Shown piece after piece: positions 27,701 to 32,270 of a stretch of DNA of 64,000 nucleotides (positions are counted from its first letter, which is position 1; every line of letters begins with the position of its first letter). This DNA is from Siphonodentalium dalli (taxonomy: Eukaryota; Mollusca; Scaphopoda; Gadilida; Siphonodentaliidae). Both the position numbers and the translations under genes were made by a program. The stretch spans positions 204,896,690 to 204,960,689 of the forward strand of contig CP136069.1 in NCBI GenBank assembly GCA_032622095.1, in the 5' to 3' direction. The notes under the pieces are model-generated. The model made no database searches, had not been told where the DNA came from, and saw only the letters and a list, made by a program, of their open reading frames with translations.

Positions 27701-28246
27701 ACATTTCCTATGGGATAACTACTCATCAATGATGCTTTAGTATAGAAAGGGTTAACCTTATTATCTGAACATTTCCTATGGGATAACTACTCATCTATGA
27801 TGCTTTAGTATGGAAAGAGTTAGACTTATTATCTGAACATTTCCTATGGGATAACTACTCATCAATGATGCTTTAGTATAGAAAGGGTTAACCTTATTAT
27901 CTGAACATTTCCTATGGGATAACTACTCATCAACGATGCTTTAGTATAGAAAGGGTTAACCTTATTATCTGAACATTTCCTATGGGATAACTACTCATCA
28001 ATGATGCTTTAGTATAGAAATGGTTAAACTTATTATCTGAACATTTCCTATGGGATAACTACTCATCTATGATGCTTTAGTATGGAAAGAGCTAGACTTA
28101 TTATCTGAACATTTCCTATGGGATAGCTACTTGTCAATGAGTTTTTTGTATATAAAGGGTTAAACTTATTATCTGAACATTTCGTATTAGTATCGACAGG
28201 GTTAACATCATAAATATAATTTTTCTTTCAGTTCGACATGCTGTAG
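406..28246 (+). CDS. XRCC5: XRCC5 (Ku80/Ku86), 20 exons, lacks only the first exon
   Basis: Ku80 pairs with Ku70 to form the ring that threads onto broken DNA ends, starting non-homologous end joining and recruiting DNA-PKcs in the nucleus. I joined 20 exons by GT-AG borders and phase. The sum is 2172 nt (723 codons and a TAG), with no internal stop. Compared with human Ku80 (732 residues) the order is conserved: vWA-like domain about 1-235, beta-barrel about 240-435, C-terminal arm about 436-540, linker to 590, helical C-terminal domain about 590-705, acidic tail ending EDLFDML. Conserved words include NPL, DFDLL, IQP, LND, PHIK, LPFMED, AVD.LID, EEAKKF. Human Ku80 starts about 8 residues earlier, so a short first exon must lie left of the window. 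Introns hold most of the local transposons and arrays. Intact phases argue against a pseudogene. Confidence 0.96.
520..1801 (+). other. XRCC5 intron, no feature seen
   Basis: About 1.28 kb between exons A and B. I saw no transposon ends, tandem array or convincing exon in it. Confidence 0.6.
1802..1985 (+). CDS. XRCC5: XRCC5 exon B: vWA-like domain
   Basis: Codes about 61 residues beginning MFAESKDEVAVILVGT and including TDNPL and ADFDLLQYVQ, close to human FAENKDEIALVLFGT, TDNPL and DFDLLEDIE. The internal ATG at its start is not the translation start. Acceptor gttgcag; donor GACT|gtatct, ending in phase 1. The frame stays open beyond the donor to 2065 by chance; the phase match with the next exon fixes the end. 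Confidence 0.95.
2165..2388. mobile_element. TA-flanked inverted-repeat MITE, Tc1/mariner-like
   Basis: Ends CAGCACGTATAGAGTG and CACTCTTTACGCACTG are imperfect inverted repeats between TA dinucleotides. Just inside, GCAAAACACTCAACACCG is mirrored by CGGTGTTGAGTGTTTTGC. No coding capacity. It is a single copy in this window. Confidence 0.65.
2396..2470. repeat. 17 bp direct repeat, about 4 copies
   Basis: TTATTAGTGCCTGTCTG is repeated without interruption. Confidence 0.9.
2596..2644 (+). CDS. XRCC5: XRCC5 exon C: short vWA exon
   Basis: A 49 nt exon coding FIDGMVVALDHVVTAI, aligned with human FLDALIVSMDVIQHE. Acceptor tctatag, donor ATTCA|gtgagt; enters in phase 1 and leaves in phase 2. Confidence 0.93.
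2700..2960. repeat. Dispersed repeat M, copy 1
   Basis: Shares GCATAATTTTGTC, TTATCCCCCTTTTT, CTTGGCAC and ATTTAGTACCATGG with 18360-18620 and 63670-64000. No ends are defined. Confidence 0.6.
2984..3187. mobile_element. Foldback element, about 80 bp arms
   Basis: CTTGTCACTGAGTC, GATCCATCCAGCCC and GTTCTGGAG on the left are mirrored by CTCCAGAAC, GGGCTGGATGGATC and GACTCAGTAACAAG on the right, around an AT-rich centre. No target duplication was identified. Confidence 0.65.
3258..3647. mobile_element. Family A TTAA MITE, copy A1 (piggyBac-like)
   Basis: Flanked by TTAA on both sides, with terminal repeats CCCTTTACCCAACA and TGTTGGGTAAAGGG. Inside are two oppositely oriented 69 bp palindromes (3401-3469 and 3549-3617). 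TTAA targeting with CCC-starting ends is the signature of piggyBac-type elements; there is no transposase. This copy lies in the opposite orientation to A2. Confidence 0.88.
3729..4768. mobile_element. hAT-like non-autonomous element, 1.04 kb
   Basis: Ends TAGGGGTGCCACGATTA and TAATCGTGGCATCTCTA are inverted repeats. Flanks TTTGTAAA (3721-3728) and TTTATAAA (4769-4776) match at 7 of 8 bases, as expected for the 8 bp hAT target duplication. I saw no long reading frame. Confidence 0.75.
4945..5070 (+). CDS. XRCC5: XRCC5 exon D: end of vWA core strands
   Basis: Codes QGKKGFASKRLILMSDLGGEF and continues to a segment ending SETELNVI, matching human IGKKFEKRHIEIFTDLSS...LKKCDISLQ. Two donors are possible: AAT|gtaatg, or five bases later GTAAT|gtaggt. 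Only the second gives the phase 2 end that the next exon needs, so 5070 was chosen. Confidence 0.92.
5753..5917 (+). CDS. XRCC5: XRCC5 exon E: acidic loop and helix before the barrel
   Basis: Codes GPNLDDDEDGGSGDGPSTS, then a segment with EKMLTHIIEQVNGSSYSFQ. Human has LGKEDGSGDRGDGP and, later, EIYSFSES at the matching places. Acceptor cattccag, donor TTCCA|gtatgt, phase 2 in and out. A family E transposon starts about 20 bp after the donor. Confidence 0.93.
5937..6405. mobile_element. Family E inverted-repeat element, copy E1
   Basis: About 470 bp. Ends carry GCCTGGGTTTAGTGTGCCTG and its mirror CAGGCACACTAAACTCAGG (duplicated once at the right end). Two internal hairpins carry GAATGAGGTCCC and GGACCTCATTC. 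It lies directly downstream of exon E. Confidence 0.8.
6438..6837. mobile_element. Family A TTAA MITE, copy A2
   Basis: Between TTAA sites (left end mutated to CCATTTACCCAACA). Palindromes at 6468-6536 and 6616-6684. Confidence 0.88.
6975..7089 (+). CDS. XRCC5: XRCC5 exon F: first beta-barrel strands
   Basis: Codes QEALPALSYFQSRQVRPTAW, then KCQMEISDNLKIPVCGYVK, aligned with human [24 protein letters not shown] and the following strand. Acceptor ttttacag; donor AAG|gtaagt at 7090. The 3' half of the exon together with this donor is copied repeatedly downstream (separate entry), so the biological 3' end could vary. I take 7089 because exon G joins it in phase 0. Confidence 0.9.
7033..7872 (+). 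repeat. Degenerate tandem array of the exon F 3' half plus splice donor
   Basis: The last 50-60 bases of exon F with its donor recur five more times. Donor-like sites follow GTCAAG at 7090, 7168, 7246, 7572 (GTACGT), 7680 and 7810. The first three are exactly 78 bp (26 codons) apart, and the reading frame is open through them to 7386. No copy after the first has an obvious acceptor. Shorter copies lacking the donor lie between 7590 and 7870. The tract ends just before the exon G acceptor. Confidence 0.88.
7922..8057 (+). CDS. XRCC5: XRCC5 exon G: Ku barrel
   Basis: Codes LKDFKLKQSWKKIYAKDPDL, then a segment containing FHLNDDEETEIEKEDMAE, matching human LQERVKKTWTVVDA and YCLNDDDETEVLKEDIIQ. 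The LND..ET.V motif is one of the most conserved Ku80 segments. Acceptor tatttcag, donor GAAG|gttgtt, ending in phase 1. Confidence 0.95.
8586..8695 (+). CDS. XRCC5: XRCC5 exon H: Ku barrel
   Basis: Codes GHRYGNTLVPMTDDDKQNMK, then FKADKCLKVLGFTKAEN, against human [20 protein letters not shown] and the CFSVLGFCKSS segment. Acceptor tgacag, donor AAT|gtaagt, ending in phase 0. Confidence 0.95.
8696..9396 (+). other. XRCC5 intron stretch, no feature seen
   Basis: Left part of the intron between exons H and I. No transposon ends or exon-like segment recognised before the family C copy at 9397. Confidence 0.5.
9397..9680. mobile_element. Family C TTAA MITE, copy C1
   Basis: TTAA at both ends; right terminus GTCATGAAAGGG. 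It contains two variant hairpins (CCAATGCATTCTCTAATATA and its mirror) with a TCTCCCATAGGGAGCC centre instead of the GTCGACC centre of families A, B and G. The right inner part reads CTTTAATGCTGCACCAGC. Confidence 0.85.
9799..10055. mobile_element. Family D hairpin MITE, copy D1 (Tc1/mariner-like)
   Basis: Starts TACAGTAATGCCCTAAATAA and ends with the mirror ...GGCATTACTGTA; nearly the whole element folds on itself. Ends in CAGT between TA dinucleotides fit Tc1/mariner MITEs. This copy has an extra inverted segment in its loop (about 9905-9960). The open frames on both strands here are palindrome artefacts. Confidence 0.85.
10168..10230 (+). CDS. XRCC5: XRCC5 exon I: 63 nt barrel exon
   Basis: Codes IKRHHHLGDGVVSIVAEKTD and one more E, matching human [20 protein letters not shown]. 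Acceptor tttgtag, donor GAG|gtatgt, phase 0 at both ends, so skipping it would keep the frame. Confidence 0.94.
10640..11110. repeat. Dispersed repeat K, copy 1
   Basis: Degenerate units with CACACCCTACAGG, CTTCATATGGATCTTC, CTAGATGGGAGCC, AACATGGCC and AAAATTTACAGGCATG, shared with 32510-33640 and 36780-37230. It fills most of the intron before exon J. No ends seen. Confidence 0.75.
11143..11280 (+). CDS. XRCC5: XRCC5 exon J: barrel segment carrying PHIK
   Basis: Codes 46 residues: AAAVAISALINAMYETNSVA, then IARRVYASNSSPKIGVLMPH and IKADYE. Human has [20 protein letters not shown] and QVGVAFPHIKHNYE. Acceptor catttcag, donor GAG|gtgagt, phase 0 to 0. Confidence 0.96.
11290..11706. mobile_element. 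Family F left fragment fused to a truncated family E copy
   Basis: 11290-11357 matches the family F left end (CCCTCTCTATACT, then CATTCAGTTATGAAAG). From 11358 a family E copy begins (CCTGAGAATAGTTACCTGTC) and breaks off near 11706 in its second hairpin. Confidence 0.7.
11766..12010. mobile_element. Family E fragments, rearranged
   Basis: Two pieces with GAATGAGATCCCCAGAG and CACTAAATTCACC motifs separated by a short non-matching segment. Confidence 0.65.
12190..12339 (+). CDS. Unexplained 150 nt exon-like segment
   Basis: It follows the acceptor tgatttctag and ends before TTCCG|gtacgt. One frame is open throughout, reading RIHTRTDQTQTEEIIKSDIA, then RMHALESAGYVATVRLRKMT and ADNSIMLYS. It is CpG-rich compared with its surroundings. 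The phases (1 in, 1 out) do not fit the phase 0 intron between XRCC5 exons J and K, so it is unlikely to be an XRCC5 exon. It may be a captured gene fragment. I do not recognise the protein. Confidence 0.4.
12664..12772 (+). CDS. XRCC5: XRCC5 exon K: LPFMED strand
   Basis: Codes CLYWVELPFMEDIRSFTFGS, then a segment ending NKKYLPS, matching human [20 protein letters not shown] and NSKKYAPT. Acceptor tttttag, donor TCAG|gtatac, leaving in phase 1. Confidence 0.96.
12968..13007 (+). pseudogene. Decayed copy of XRCC5 exon L
   Basis: About 40 bases closely match the start of exon L (13351-13396), including the intron tail TGTTTT and the codons for A-D-Q-L-S-A-x-D-N-L-I. A two-base deletion removes the CA of the acceptor CAG, so it has no usable AG at that place. 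It lies about 380 bp before the real exon and is probably a local duplication. Confidence 0.75.
13357..13417 (+). CDS. XRCC5: XRCC5 exon L: AVD.LID helix
   Basis: Codes ADQLSAVDNLIDGMDLTQVR, matching human EAQLNAVDALIDSMSLAKK at the start of the C-terminal arm. Acceptor gttttcag. The donor GGGA|gtgagt gives phase 2; an alternative reading through GAG would hit TGA. Confidence 0.95.
13500..13727. mobile_element. Family C TTAA MITE, copy C2, right end lost
   Basis: Starts TTAACCCTTTCATGACGGAG and has two degenerate hairpins. It stops at CAGGAAGCTCCAGTC, where a duplicated family E fragment follows. Confidence 0.75.
13728..13835. repeat. Family E fragment with a duplicated 50 bp piece
   Basis: GTTTCCCCACACAGCATCAC followed by CTCTGGGGACCTCAT occurs twice in tandem. 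Confidence 0.7.
13862..14440. repeat. CCGTCCGTCC-type dispersed repeat
   Basis: Begins with a mirrored CCCCACTTTCG...AATGGGG, then TGTCCGTCCGTCTGTCC, followed by degenerate tandem blocks with AACAAATATGAACCGATTTC and AATAATTTTT. Similar blocks are common in molluscan intergenic DNA (inference from general knowledge). Confidence 0.6.
14489..14564 (+). CDS. XRCC5: XRCC5 exon M: arm segment before LFQCLLHRA
   Basis: Codes EDEDDEAGEALKPKLLFNPY, then FQRVYQ. Human has KIPNPRFQRLFQ. Acceptor tattttacag, donor TATCAG|gtaagg at 14565, ending in phase 0. The donor seeds a downstream array. Confidence 0.94.
14553..15203 (+). repeat. Minisatellite built on the exon M donor, about 15 units
   Basis: The unit contains CAGGTAAGGTGATACATAG and then TTCATTTATA. 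The second copy still carries the exon end GAGTTTATCAG, so the array grew from the exon-intron border. Early units are about 37 bp; later ones are 43-45 bp with an added AGGTCCTTCTGG(A/G)TGC. Nearly all units keep a consensus CAG|GTAAGG; one (near 15115) reads GTATGG. Confidence 0.9.
15204..15600 (-). other. Segment with several open minus-strand frames, not assigned
   Basis: All three minus-strand frames stay open for 60-100 codons between about 15137 and 15545, part of it in the adjoining minisatellite. One frame reads YYDDKVRRHWKQNSFLSRSD. No start context, splice pair or family match convinces me, so I leave it as unassigned intronic sequence. Confidence 0.25.
15697..15893 (+). CDS. XRCC5: XRCC5 exon N: C-terminal arm
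   Basis: Codes 65 residues starting CLQHRALNPDDAIPDLAPMI and ending near ENMFKE, matching human [20 protein letters not shown] and later QEIFQD. It includes SSDKMKKLFKLEVV, against human SKIKTLFPLIEA. Acceptor gtctctag, donor AA|gtacgt, ending in phase 2. Confidence 0.95.
15969..16150. mobile_element. Family F TTAA element, left part
   Basis: TTAA then CCCTTTCTATACTAAATGG, CATTCAGTTATAAAG, GGAATGGTCTATTATTC and ATTTGGAGGGG. The right end (TTTAGTATAGAAAGGG) is missing. Confidence 0.75.
16225..16465. mobile_element. Family B TTAA element, short copy B1
   Basis: TTAA at both ends, CCCTTTGAGTGCCAGG and CCTGGCACTCAAAGGG termini. It has one 69 bp palindrome (16346-16414) and a deletion relative to B2 and B3. 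Confidence 0.85.
16896..17296. mobile_element. Family A TTAA MITE, copy A3
   Basis: TTAA at both ends, CCCTTTACCCAACA termini, palindromes at 16926-16994 and 17075-17143. It ends 71 bp before XRCC5 exon O. Confidence 0.9.
17368..17464 (+). CDS. XRCC5: XRCC5 exon O: flexible linker
   Basis: Codes KEGNEAGPSAKRPRLDDNLD, then GGMEDLTKSKVTE. The KRPR basic cluster matches the AKKLK nuclear localisation region of human Ku80. Acceptor atttttag, donor GAG|gtaaac, phase 0 at its end. Confidence 0.92.
17703..17775 (+). CDS. XRCC5: XRCC5 exon P: entry to the C-terminal domain
   Basis: Codes IGTVTPIEDFEALINRKDED, then LMEK. Human has VGSVNPAENFRVLVKQKK here. Acceptor cttttttag, donor AAAAAG|gtaaga, leaving in phase 1. 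A family E transposon begins about 15 bp downstream. Confidence 0.94.
17790..18224. mobile_element. Family E element, copy E5
   Basis: Near-complete: CCCTGAGTTTAGTGTGCC at the left, CTAAGTTCAGGCTT at the right, both GAGGTCC hairpins and the central AGTTCCCCAGTTGAAG block. Confidence 0.8.
18360..18620. repeat. Dispersed repeat M, copy 2
   Basis: Shares AACATGCATAATTTT, GAGCTTTTATTCCTACATTT and GGCACAGATATTTAGTACC with 2700-2960 and 63670-64000. Confidence 0.65.
18664..18707. repeat. Poly-G run, 44 bases
   Basis: An uninterrupted G tract on the + strand in the intron before exon Q. Length may be affected by sequencing. Confidence 0.95.
19345..19775. mobile_element. Family E element, copy E6
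   Basis: CAAGCCTGAATTTAGTGTG at the left and the mirror CACACTATATCCAGACTTG at the right. It ends about 50 bp before exon Q. Confidence 0.8.
19827..19939 (+). CDS. XRCC5: XRCC5 exon Q: helical C-terminal domain
   Basis: Codes ACSQMEKRIQQIVMDSFGTQ, then FYEKAMECLKVLRTQCIK, matching human [20 protein letters not shown] and YFMKSIDCIRAFREEAIK. Acceptor tttgcag, donor AAA|gtaagc, ending in phase 0. Confidence 0.95.
20090..20186 (+). CDS. XRCC5: XRCC5 exon R: helical C-terminal domain
   Basis: Codes KSEPKLYNTFIKVFKETLIG, then KGRTDFWDDIVT, against human FSEEQRFNNFLKALQEKVE and NHFWEIVVQ. Acceptor ctatttcag, donor GACAG|gtcagt, leaving in phase 1. Confidence 0.94.
20219..20482. mobile_element. 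Family C TTAA MITE, copy C3
   Basis: TTAA at both ends with decayed termini (CTCTTCCATGACTGGAG and CTTCATAAAAGAG). Two variant hairpins and the CTTTAATGCTGCACCAG block. Confidence 0.8.
20548..20685. mobile_element. Family F internal part leading into satellite 1
   Basis: GCACTGGAATGGTCTATTAT, TCATTTGGAGGGG and GATAATACAAGC match family F. It runs directly into the 68 bp array, whose unit is the family F right end. Confidence 0.75.
20686..24022 (+). repeat. Satellite array of about 49 units of 68 bp (F-end satellite 1)
   Basis: The unit runs TTAAACTTATTATCTGAAC, ATTTCCTAAGGGATAACTAC, TCATCAATGAGTGTTTAGTG, TAGAAAGGG. Its end and the following TTAA match the right terminus of the family F transposon, and a family F body (about 20548-20685) leads directly into it. 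Units differ mainly at CCTAAG versus AATAAG and at AAACTT versus AACCTT, giving mixed higher-order patterns. The array fills most of the XRCC5 intron between exons R and S. Confidence 0.93.
24115..24180. mobile_element. Family C fragment
   Basis: GGATCTGCGCTGGTGCAGCA followed by CCTGTGCCAGTGCAT; only part of one end remains. Confidence 0.55.
24176..24660 (+). repeat. 73 bp minisatellite carrying the exon S acceptor
   Basis: Seven tandem units each contain TGACAG or TAACAG followed by ATAAACAA and about 15 further bases resembling the start of exon S. The AG positions are 24197, 24270, 24343, 24416, 24489, 24562 and 24635, all exactly 73 bp apart. The last is the real acceptor. The rest of each unit (GGCCTGCGTAACCTATTATA and a pyrimidine-poor tail) is intronic. 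Confidence 0.92.
24636..24769 (+). CDS. XRCC5: XRCC5 exon S: EEAKKF segment and acidic tail
   Basis: Codes DKQGLISKMENEESGVSVEE, then AKKFVADEEEKVEEKPAQDD and EAEDL. Human has [20 protein letters not shown] and AKKFLAP. It begins in phase 1 and ends in phase 0 (CTG|gtaggt). If the intron were retained, translation would run on to a stop at 24875-24877 and lose the last four residues. Confidence 0.94.
25081..25300. other. CpG-rich island within the last XRCC5 intron
   Basis: CG dinucleotides are clearly denser here (CTCGATGGCGAAATCG, TCGGCGATATT) than in the CpG-poor surroundings. No exon or transposon end is recognised. It could be a regulatory segment or the remains of a young insertion. 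Confidence 0.35.
25767..25950. mobile_element. Family F left and internal part, leads into satellite 2
   Basis: CTACTGAATGGATTTTCCCA, GTATACATTGGAATGGTC, TTCATCTGGAGGG and AATCATTGGTGGGAAATG match the family F body. It is followed directly by the second array. Confidence 0.8.
25951..28205 (+). repeat. Satellite array of about 34 units (F-end satellite 2)
   Basis: Same unit as the array at 20686-24022 but a separate subfamily: TCAATGATGCTTTAGTATAG instead of TCAATGAGTGTTTAGTGTAG, and CCTATGGGATAAC. The first part has shorter units. It ends 26 bp before the terminal XRCC5 exon. Confidence 0.93.
28232..28246 (+). CDS. XRCC5: XRCC5 exon T: last four residues and stop
   Basis: The terminal coding part is F-D-M-L then TAG, after the acceptor tctttcag. 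Joined to exon S it gives EDLFDML, matching the human tail DDLLDMI, which is the DNA-PKcs-binding motif. I saw no AATAAA or ATTAAA in the roughly 300 bp that follow; the 3' UTR there contains a short CCGGCTGTCATCCAT repeat. Confidence 0.85.
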   Translation, partial: FDML

Positions 28247-28562
28247 TTACTGATGATATAACCAGTCTGTCTGTCATCCATATACAGTCCGGCTGTCATC
28301 CATATACAGTCCGGCTATCATCAATGTTTATGACCGGCTATCATCCATGTCCAGACCGGCTGTCATCCATGTTCTGACCGGCTGTTTGTCCTGACCAGCT
28401 GCTATCATTTGACGTCCATCCTGATGTATATATCATTCCTCACCATTTGTTATATATTTGTTATGTTGTTGAAATCTTTTCTGTTTTTTTCTATGAATAA
28501 TGGTAACAAATACGACAAGAAATAGATTTATCAAAGGAAGCCTAACTTCATCAGGGTAGCTT

Positions 28563-28957
28563 TAATCCATTAATCCTTTCCTTACTAAATACTCATTGGT
28601 GACACCTCTATGGAGCCCCAGACAGAGAATGATGCACTGATGATTGTCGTCTGTTTGGGTCCCTGTGAGGCTCCATTTGGGAGTGTTATATAAATTACCC
28701 CTTTCTTCAGCTGCTTTCATTACTAAATACTCATTGATGAATATTTCTCTTTGGAACCAATCAGATAATTAGTTTCAGATACAGCCTTGTGCTGTACATT
28801 TCCCAGCAAATGAATAGGAATCCTTCCGTACTTGTATATCTCTTTGGGTGTTTGTCTTAGCTTAAATTTCTTGAACATCCCTCAAAATTAATAATAGACC
28901 ATTCCAATGCACATCATTAGTTACGACTGTAGAATCTATTTAGTAAAGAAGGCATTA
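28563..28957 (-). mobile_element. Family F element, decayed, minus orientation
   Basis: Begins TTAATCCTTTCCTTACTAAA (the mirror of the F right end). Near 28890 it holds AATAATAGACCATTCCAATG, the mirror of the F left body. The end merges with the TTAA of family A copy A4. Confidence 0.6.
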
Positions 28958-29352
28958 ACCCTTTACCCAACAGAAGGGCCCTGTGCCAATGCATTCTCTT
29001 ATATATGCGAGTCGACCATAGGTCGCCTCGCATATATAAGAGAATGCATTGGCTTAACACATTAAAAATTATAAAATTGATATGAATGTAAGAAAAAATG
29101 GTAAAAAGTGTTAAAAACAGATTTTTTTTAGGCCAATGCATTCTCTTATATATGCGAGGCGACCTATGGTCGACTCGCATATATAAGAGAATGCATTGGC
29201 ACAGGGCTAACTGTAACTATCACAATGTGGTCAATGAGCCGGTTCCAATGATATCCATATTTGTATGGTTCTATTGAGACAGACCGAAGATATTTTAGGC
29301 TGTTGAAGCTTTATTTGGCCGGTTTTGGCCGGTTTGTTGGGTAAAGGGTTAA
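28955..29352. mobile_element. Family A TTAA MITE, copy A4
   Basis: TTAA at both ends, CCCTTTACCCAACA termini, palindromes at 28985-29053 and 29132-29200. Confidence 0.9.
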
Positions 29353-29937
29353 TTAAGAGATTTATCCCACAGGGAGCCTCACACAGATGGAAGCATGTAC
29401 TACAGAGTGTCGTCTGCTCCAGTCTATATGGGGCTCTATAAGGGGTAAAGGGTTAAAAGGAGATCTTTTTCTTTTTATTATTTCCAAGTGGAAGTGGATA
29501 CCATTTTATGGAATGAAATCAACATTTTTCTAGCTCTCCCTAAAATCTCCCTAAAATCTCCTATCCAGCAACTTTCAGTCAGTATTTCTTGAGCAGAAAC
29601 CTGTCAAAAATTTTAATTATGAATAACTGTCAGAAGGATTGACCTCTTGGAAAATTCTGAGAAATGTTGCAAATAAAAATATTTGATGAGGCCCTATTTC
29701 GGATGATGAGGGAGGTCCAAGTTGTGATCCTTATGCAAGGTCTATTGTACTGTGCTCGCTTCATCGTACCTAGATGAGAAATAGGGACCTGGTTGTTGGA
29801 TAAGCGTAAGCCTCTCTTGCGAAGCACATGTAAAATGGCAGCATGCACAAGACTCGGTATTTCTGAAGAGCTGAGGTAATAATGTGAAGTGATTCGGGTC
29901 CCTTCTGTTAAACACCATTATTATTATAGCAGAACTA
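29353..29937. other. Intergenic stretch, nothing recognised
   Basis: Contains a short CCCTAAAATCTCCCTAAAAT duplication near 29540 and a minus-strand open frame (29630-29848) without support. Confidence 0.5.
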
Positions 29938-30255
29938 TCAAGTCTGTCATTAGCAGAATGGGGTATGGGCTGAGGACCTTATTCTTCTTAGGCCTAATCT
30001 TCTGGGAAGTATCTATAGTCTCAAATTAACATTGTTTTAGTTACTTTTTCCCTTCTGTGAAGTTTCTATATCCTCTAATTTGCAGAAGATAAAATGCACT
30101 AATGGGTGAACATCACCAACTTCAACTGGGGAATTTCAAGCTGATCCCATAGCAGTTGCGGCCTAAGCGAATGAGGTTCCTGGTGATGCTAGCCCACCGT
30201 GCCGGATAGCATCACTAAATTCACCCTCTGGGGACCTCCTTCTGCTGGCTTGAGA
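29938..30255. mobile_element. Family E element, copy E7, minus orientation and decayed
   Basis: Carries CTTCTGGGAAGTATCTATAG, TCTCAAATTAACATTG and TTCACCCTCTGGGGACC in the order opposite to E6. Confidence 0.65.
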
Positions 30256-30351
30256 ACAATCAAATATTTCAGGCTGACGCTATCACGATGAAGTTAGATT
30301 TCCATTGCTAACATTTTTATTTTTACACACCATGGCAGCTTATTAATGTTG

Positions 30352-31088
30352 TTAACTGGGCATCTATGTATAGGACATGATTTAACTGGGCATCTATGTA
30401 TAGGACATGATTTAACTGGGCATCTCTGTATAGGACATGATTTATACATGGACAGATGTTAACTGGGCATCTCTGTATAGTTAACTGGGCATCTCTGTAT
30501 AGGACATGATTTATAAATGGACAGATGTTAACTGGGCATCTCTGTATAGGACATGATTTATACATGGACAGATGTTAACTGGGCATCTCTGTATAGGACA
30601 TGATTTATACATGGACAGATGTTAACTGGGCATCTCTGTATAGGACATGATTTATACATGGACAGATGTTAACTGGGCATCTATGTATAGGACATGATTT
30701 AACTGGGCATCTCTGTATAGGACATGATTTATACATGGACAGATGTTAACTGGGCATCTCTGTATAGTTAACTGGGCATCTCTGTATAGGACATGATTTA
30801 TAAATGGACAGATGTTAACTGGGCATCTCTGTATAGGACATGATTTATACATGGACAGATGTTAACTGGGCATCTCTGTATAGGACATGATTTATACATG
30901 GACAGATGTTAACTGGGCATCTCTGTATAGGACATGATTTATACATGGACAGATGTTAACTGGGCATCTCTGTATAGGACATGATTTATACATGGACAGA
31001 TGTTAACAGGGCATCTCTGTATAGGACATGATTTATACATGGACAGACTGTGCATCTCTGTATAGGACATGATTTATACATGGACAGA
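30352..31088. repeat. 47 bp minisatellite with higher-order repeat
   Basis: Unit: TTAACTGGGCATCTCTGTAT, AGGACATGATTTATACATGG, ACAGATG. A block with a truncated unit and a TTTATAAATGG variant occurs twice about 290 bp apart, which makes two near-identical minus-strand open frames. These frames are not genes. Confidence 0.92.
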
Positions 31089-31304
31089 ATTGGTTTACTT
31101 TATATGAGCCCCAAATATCTAAAAATTAATCCATACTAAAGAATGCTCCAGTCATGAAAGGGTTAAAGGCCCACTTAATGTTTGAGTCCCCGATTATTTC
31201 TATACAGATTCAGTGTTATTAAAGGCCCACTTAATGTTTGAGTCCCCGATTATTTACATACAGATTCAGTGTTATTGACTATTGTTGGCATAAAATAAAA
31301 CCAA

Positions 31305-31307
<3 letters not shown>

Positions 31308-31392
<85 letters not shown>
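31308..31392. repeat. AT microsatellite
   Basis: About 42 TA/AT repeats with one G interruption. Confidence 0.95.
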
Positions 31393-31393
<1 letters not shown>

Positions 31394-31676
31394 CCACCAG
31401 GAATGGCTTAGGAGTGTCCACCAAGAGATTCTCAGTTTCAGCCAAAGACTTCCCCCTTTATTTACCCAGAATGCATCAAAATTCAAAACTAAGAGATAGA
31501 GTTATTTTTCTTCCATTGGGAATAATAGACTGAAATTACAGTCTAGAACAAAATTTAAGCATAGAACACTCGTTGGTACCTCGAAATAAACAATAGTTTA
31601 TTCAACTGGATAAGTTGATAATATAATGTTTTGGAGCTCCCTCTTTGAAATGGTATATAATAGAATATGTTGTATA

Positions 31677-31893
31677 TACAGTAATGCCCTAAATAATCAA
31701 CGCCTTAATCACAGTAGAATTATGGGTAACTTTTCAGGATTTAGTTGGAAATATGGCTTGTTGCCATTCATCGGAAAGCTCTCACTGAGAGCTTTCCGAT
31801 GAATGGCAACAAGCCATATTTCCGACTAAATCCTGAAAAGTTACCCATAATTCTTCTGTGGTTAAGGAGTCGATTATTTAGGGCAATACTGTA
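31677..31893. mobile_element. Family D hairpin MITE, copy D2
   Basis: TACAGTAATGCCCTAAATAA at the left, mirror at the right, TA-flanked, nearly perfect hairpin around CTCTCACTGAGAG. Confidence 0.88.
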
Positions 31894-32129
31894 ATGTGAT
31901 CTTGGGATTCGAAAATTTAGTAGGCCTTTAAACAAATGGAGAGATCCAATACCATACAATACCATACAATAGCATACAATACCATAGAATACATACAATA
32001 TCATACAATCATTGCATCGGCTTCAAATACCAAATATATTCTTAACTCCTTCATAATAAGCAAAAACTCATAATTCTAGCACAACCTTGAAATCAAGCAC
32101 CTCAAAGTTTAGGTTAGATAGATGATATT

Positions 32130-32270
32130 CACTTGTGTTCAACAATATCAAAACATTTATTGATTAATGCATGATACAATGTGTTGTCAAACTATGAGAA
32201 TTAAAATCATTTATTGATTGATGCATGATACAATGTGTTGTCCAACTATGAGAATTAAAATCATTTTTTC
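32130..32270. repeat. 60 bp direct duplication
   Basis: CATTTATTGATTAATGCATG, ATACAATGTGTTGTC and AACTATGAGAATTAAAATC occur twice in tandem. Confidence 0.85.

Larger units (their letters stand above)
31163..31931. mobile_element. Family I TTAA element, copy 1, with family D inserted
   Basis: TTAA then AGGCCCACTTAATGTTTGAG at the left (this first part is tandemly duplicated); TTCGAAAATTTAGTAGGCCT then TTAA at the right. Family D copy D2 sits inside at 31677-31893. Confidence 0.75.

Noticed and set aside
20686-28205. CRISPR-like array
   Set aside because: Units are contiguous satellite copies without unique spacers, in an animal genome.
406-28246. XRCC5 copy as a pseudogene
   Set aside because: All 20 exons are open with matching phases, conserved motifs and usable splice sites, and the summed length agrees with the family.
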